NCBI RefSeq assembly: GCF_039535475.1
Contig: NZ_BAAAXG010000026.1
Location: forward strand, 1,116,001 to 1,180,000
Source: Streptomyces showdoensis
GTDB lineage: Bacteria > Actinomycetota > Actinomycetes > Streptomycetales > Streptomycetaceae
Length of the DNA stretch: 64,000 bases
Direction of reading: 5' to 3'
The notes under the pieces are model-generated. The model saw only the letters and a program-made list of their open reading frames with translations, had not been told where the DNA came from and did not search any database. Numbering within the stretch: position 1 is the first letter of the stretch; the number at the start of each line of letters is the position of its first letter. Both the position numbers and the translations under genes were made by a program. This document shows positions 63,057 through 64,000 of this stretch, in pieces.

Positions 63057-64000
63057 GTGCTGATCGGCGAGGTCGCTCGACGGTCCGGGGTCAGCGCCCG
63101 GATGCTCCGGCACTACGAGTCGCTCGGCCTGGTCCGCCCGACCGGACGCAGCGGCTCGGGCTACCGCGAGTACTCCGACGCGAACATCCGGCGCGTCTTC
63201 CACATCGAGAGCCTGCGCTCGCTCGGGCTCTCGCTGCGCGACGTCGGGCGCGCGCTCGACGACCCCGGCTTCGCGCCCGCGGAGCTCGTCGACGACCTCG
63301 TACGCCGGACCCGGGAGCGCATCGCGGCGGAGACCGAACTGCTCACCCGGCTGCGGCGGATCGGCGCCGCGGAACCCGCCGGGTGGGAGGAGGTCCTGCG
63401 GATCACCGCGCTCCTCCAGGGCCTGGGGTCGCCGAGCCCGGAGACCCGGCAGCGCGCGGCCCTGGAGTCGGCGCCGCCGGGCCCCGCGACCCCGTCCGCC
63501 GAGCACCCTTCCGCGCCCCCGCCCGTACCCGTGGAGGCCCTCGTCGAGGCCGTCCTGGGCGAGCCCGACCCGATCGTCGCGGGGGCCCTCCGCTGGGCCC
63601 TCGCGCAGACGGGCGCGACGGCGGCCCCCCTGCTCGCGCGGGGCCTGGACTCCGCCGACCCCGAGGTACGGGTCCGGGCGGTCCGTTCCCTCGCCGAGCT
63701 CCCGGACGCCGGGGCGACCGCCCTCCTGCGGGAGGCCCACGCCCACCCCGACCCGGCGGTGCGCGGGTACGCGGCCCTCGCGCTCGGGGTACGGGGAGTG
63801 GCGGAGGCGGTCCCGACGCTCGTCGGGATGGTCGTCGAGGAGCGCAACGACGCGGACGCCGCGGACGCGCTGGGCGCGCTGGCGGCCGACCCGGCCCGCG
63901 CCGAGGCGATCACCACGGCCCTCGTCGACCGCCTCACCCGCACCACGACCACCCCGCCCACCCGCCGGCGCCTCACCCAGGCCCTGGCCGACATCCCGGG
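63057..64000 (+). CDS. MerR-family regulator fused to HEAT repeats, 3' end outside window
   Basis: The GTG at 63057 opens an N-terminal MerR winged helix (LIGEVARRSGVSARMLRHYE, SGYREYSDANIRRV) and a coiled dimer helix (ELVDDLVRRTRERIAAETELL). Instead of a short ligand domain, residues about 165-315 are HEAT repeats (ADPEVRVRAVRSLAELPDAG, HPDPAVRGYAALALG). At least 314 residues; the frame is open at the right edge. It probably activates its own operon through the 19-bp-spaced promoter. Confidence 0.82.
   Translation, partial: MLIGEVARRSGVSARMLRHYESLGLVRPTGRSGSGYREYSDANIRRVFHIESLRSLGLSLRDVGRALDDPGFAPAELVDDLVRRTRERIAAETELLTRLRRIGAAEPAGWEEVLRITALLQGLGSPSPETRQRAALESAPPGPATPSAEHPSAPPPVPVEALVEAVLGEPDPIVAGALRWALAQTGATAAPLLARGLDSADPEVRVRAVRSLAELPDAGATALLREAHAHPDPAVRGYAALALGVRGVAEAVPTLVGMVVEERNDADAADALGALAADPARAEAITTALVDRLTRTTTTPPTRRRLTQALADIP

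Overview
The window is very GC-rich DNA with strong third-position GC bias, many GTG starts, tightly packed genes and long perfect GC-rich terminator hairpins. The gene content includes futalosine-pathway menaquinone genes, a HelD/HelR RNA-polymerase helicase, CsoR/CopA copper control, tandem LuxR regulators (one with a rare TTA codon) and many leaderless promoters. Together these point to an actinomycete chromosome, almost certainly Streptomyces. Species cannot be read from the sequence. No tRNA, rRNA, CRISPR array or insertion sequence was recognised.

Layout. 1-8 kb: acetyltransferase end, MarR/MFS pair, ribbon-helix-helix-like protein, purine permease, DUF2530, CtpE-like P-type ATPase, ComB-like phosphatase. 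8-20 kb: large secreted protein, sacsin-like ATPase, DUF3027, MFS exporter, DUF2771 lipoprotein, an in-frame mqnB-mqnD open reading frame, cold-shock protein. 20-24 kb: HAD hydrolase, then an iron-box-controlled FecCD-FecCD-ATPase siderophore importer with no binding protein. 24-29 kb: membrane proteins and an XPB-partner helicase-associated/WYL protein. 28.7-35.4 kb: a GntR-flanked ABC importer operon (binding protein, two permeases, ATPase) ending in a HAD-EEP fusion enzyme. 35.5-42.3 kb: XPB helicase, secreted ricin-B lectin, HelD/HelR, membrane protein, phosphotransferase. 42.4-43 kb: a frameshifted lipoprotein of lower GC.

43.1-49.6 kb is a copper island: CutC, a secreted His-rich protein, CopZ, CopA and CsoR, with four near-identical 17-bp CsoR-type palindromes. 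The fourth lies in front of a BlaI-family repressor and M56 metalloprotease pair, which suggests that pair belongs to the copper regulon.

49.7-62.3 kb is accessory-looking: acetyltransferase, methyltransferase, Fur-family repressor, two paralogous LuxR-type regulators, a 65-aa secreted peptide, then a five-gene minus-strand run (asparagine-synthetase-like, PrpF/DapF-fold, SDR, methionyl-tRNA-synthetase-like, MshA-like glycosyltransferase) with a divergent LmbE/MshB-like deacetylase. The glycosyltransferase, deacetylase and class I synthetase-like ligase repeat the logic of mycothiol biosynthesis (MshA, MshB, MshC) but with a MetRS rather than CysRS scaffold. This is the best candidate for an undescribed pathway in the window.

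62.3-64 kb: a HEAT-repeat protein and a MerR regulator fused to HEAT repeats, behind a promoter with the 19-bp spacer and dyad typical of MerR activation; the second gene runs off the window.
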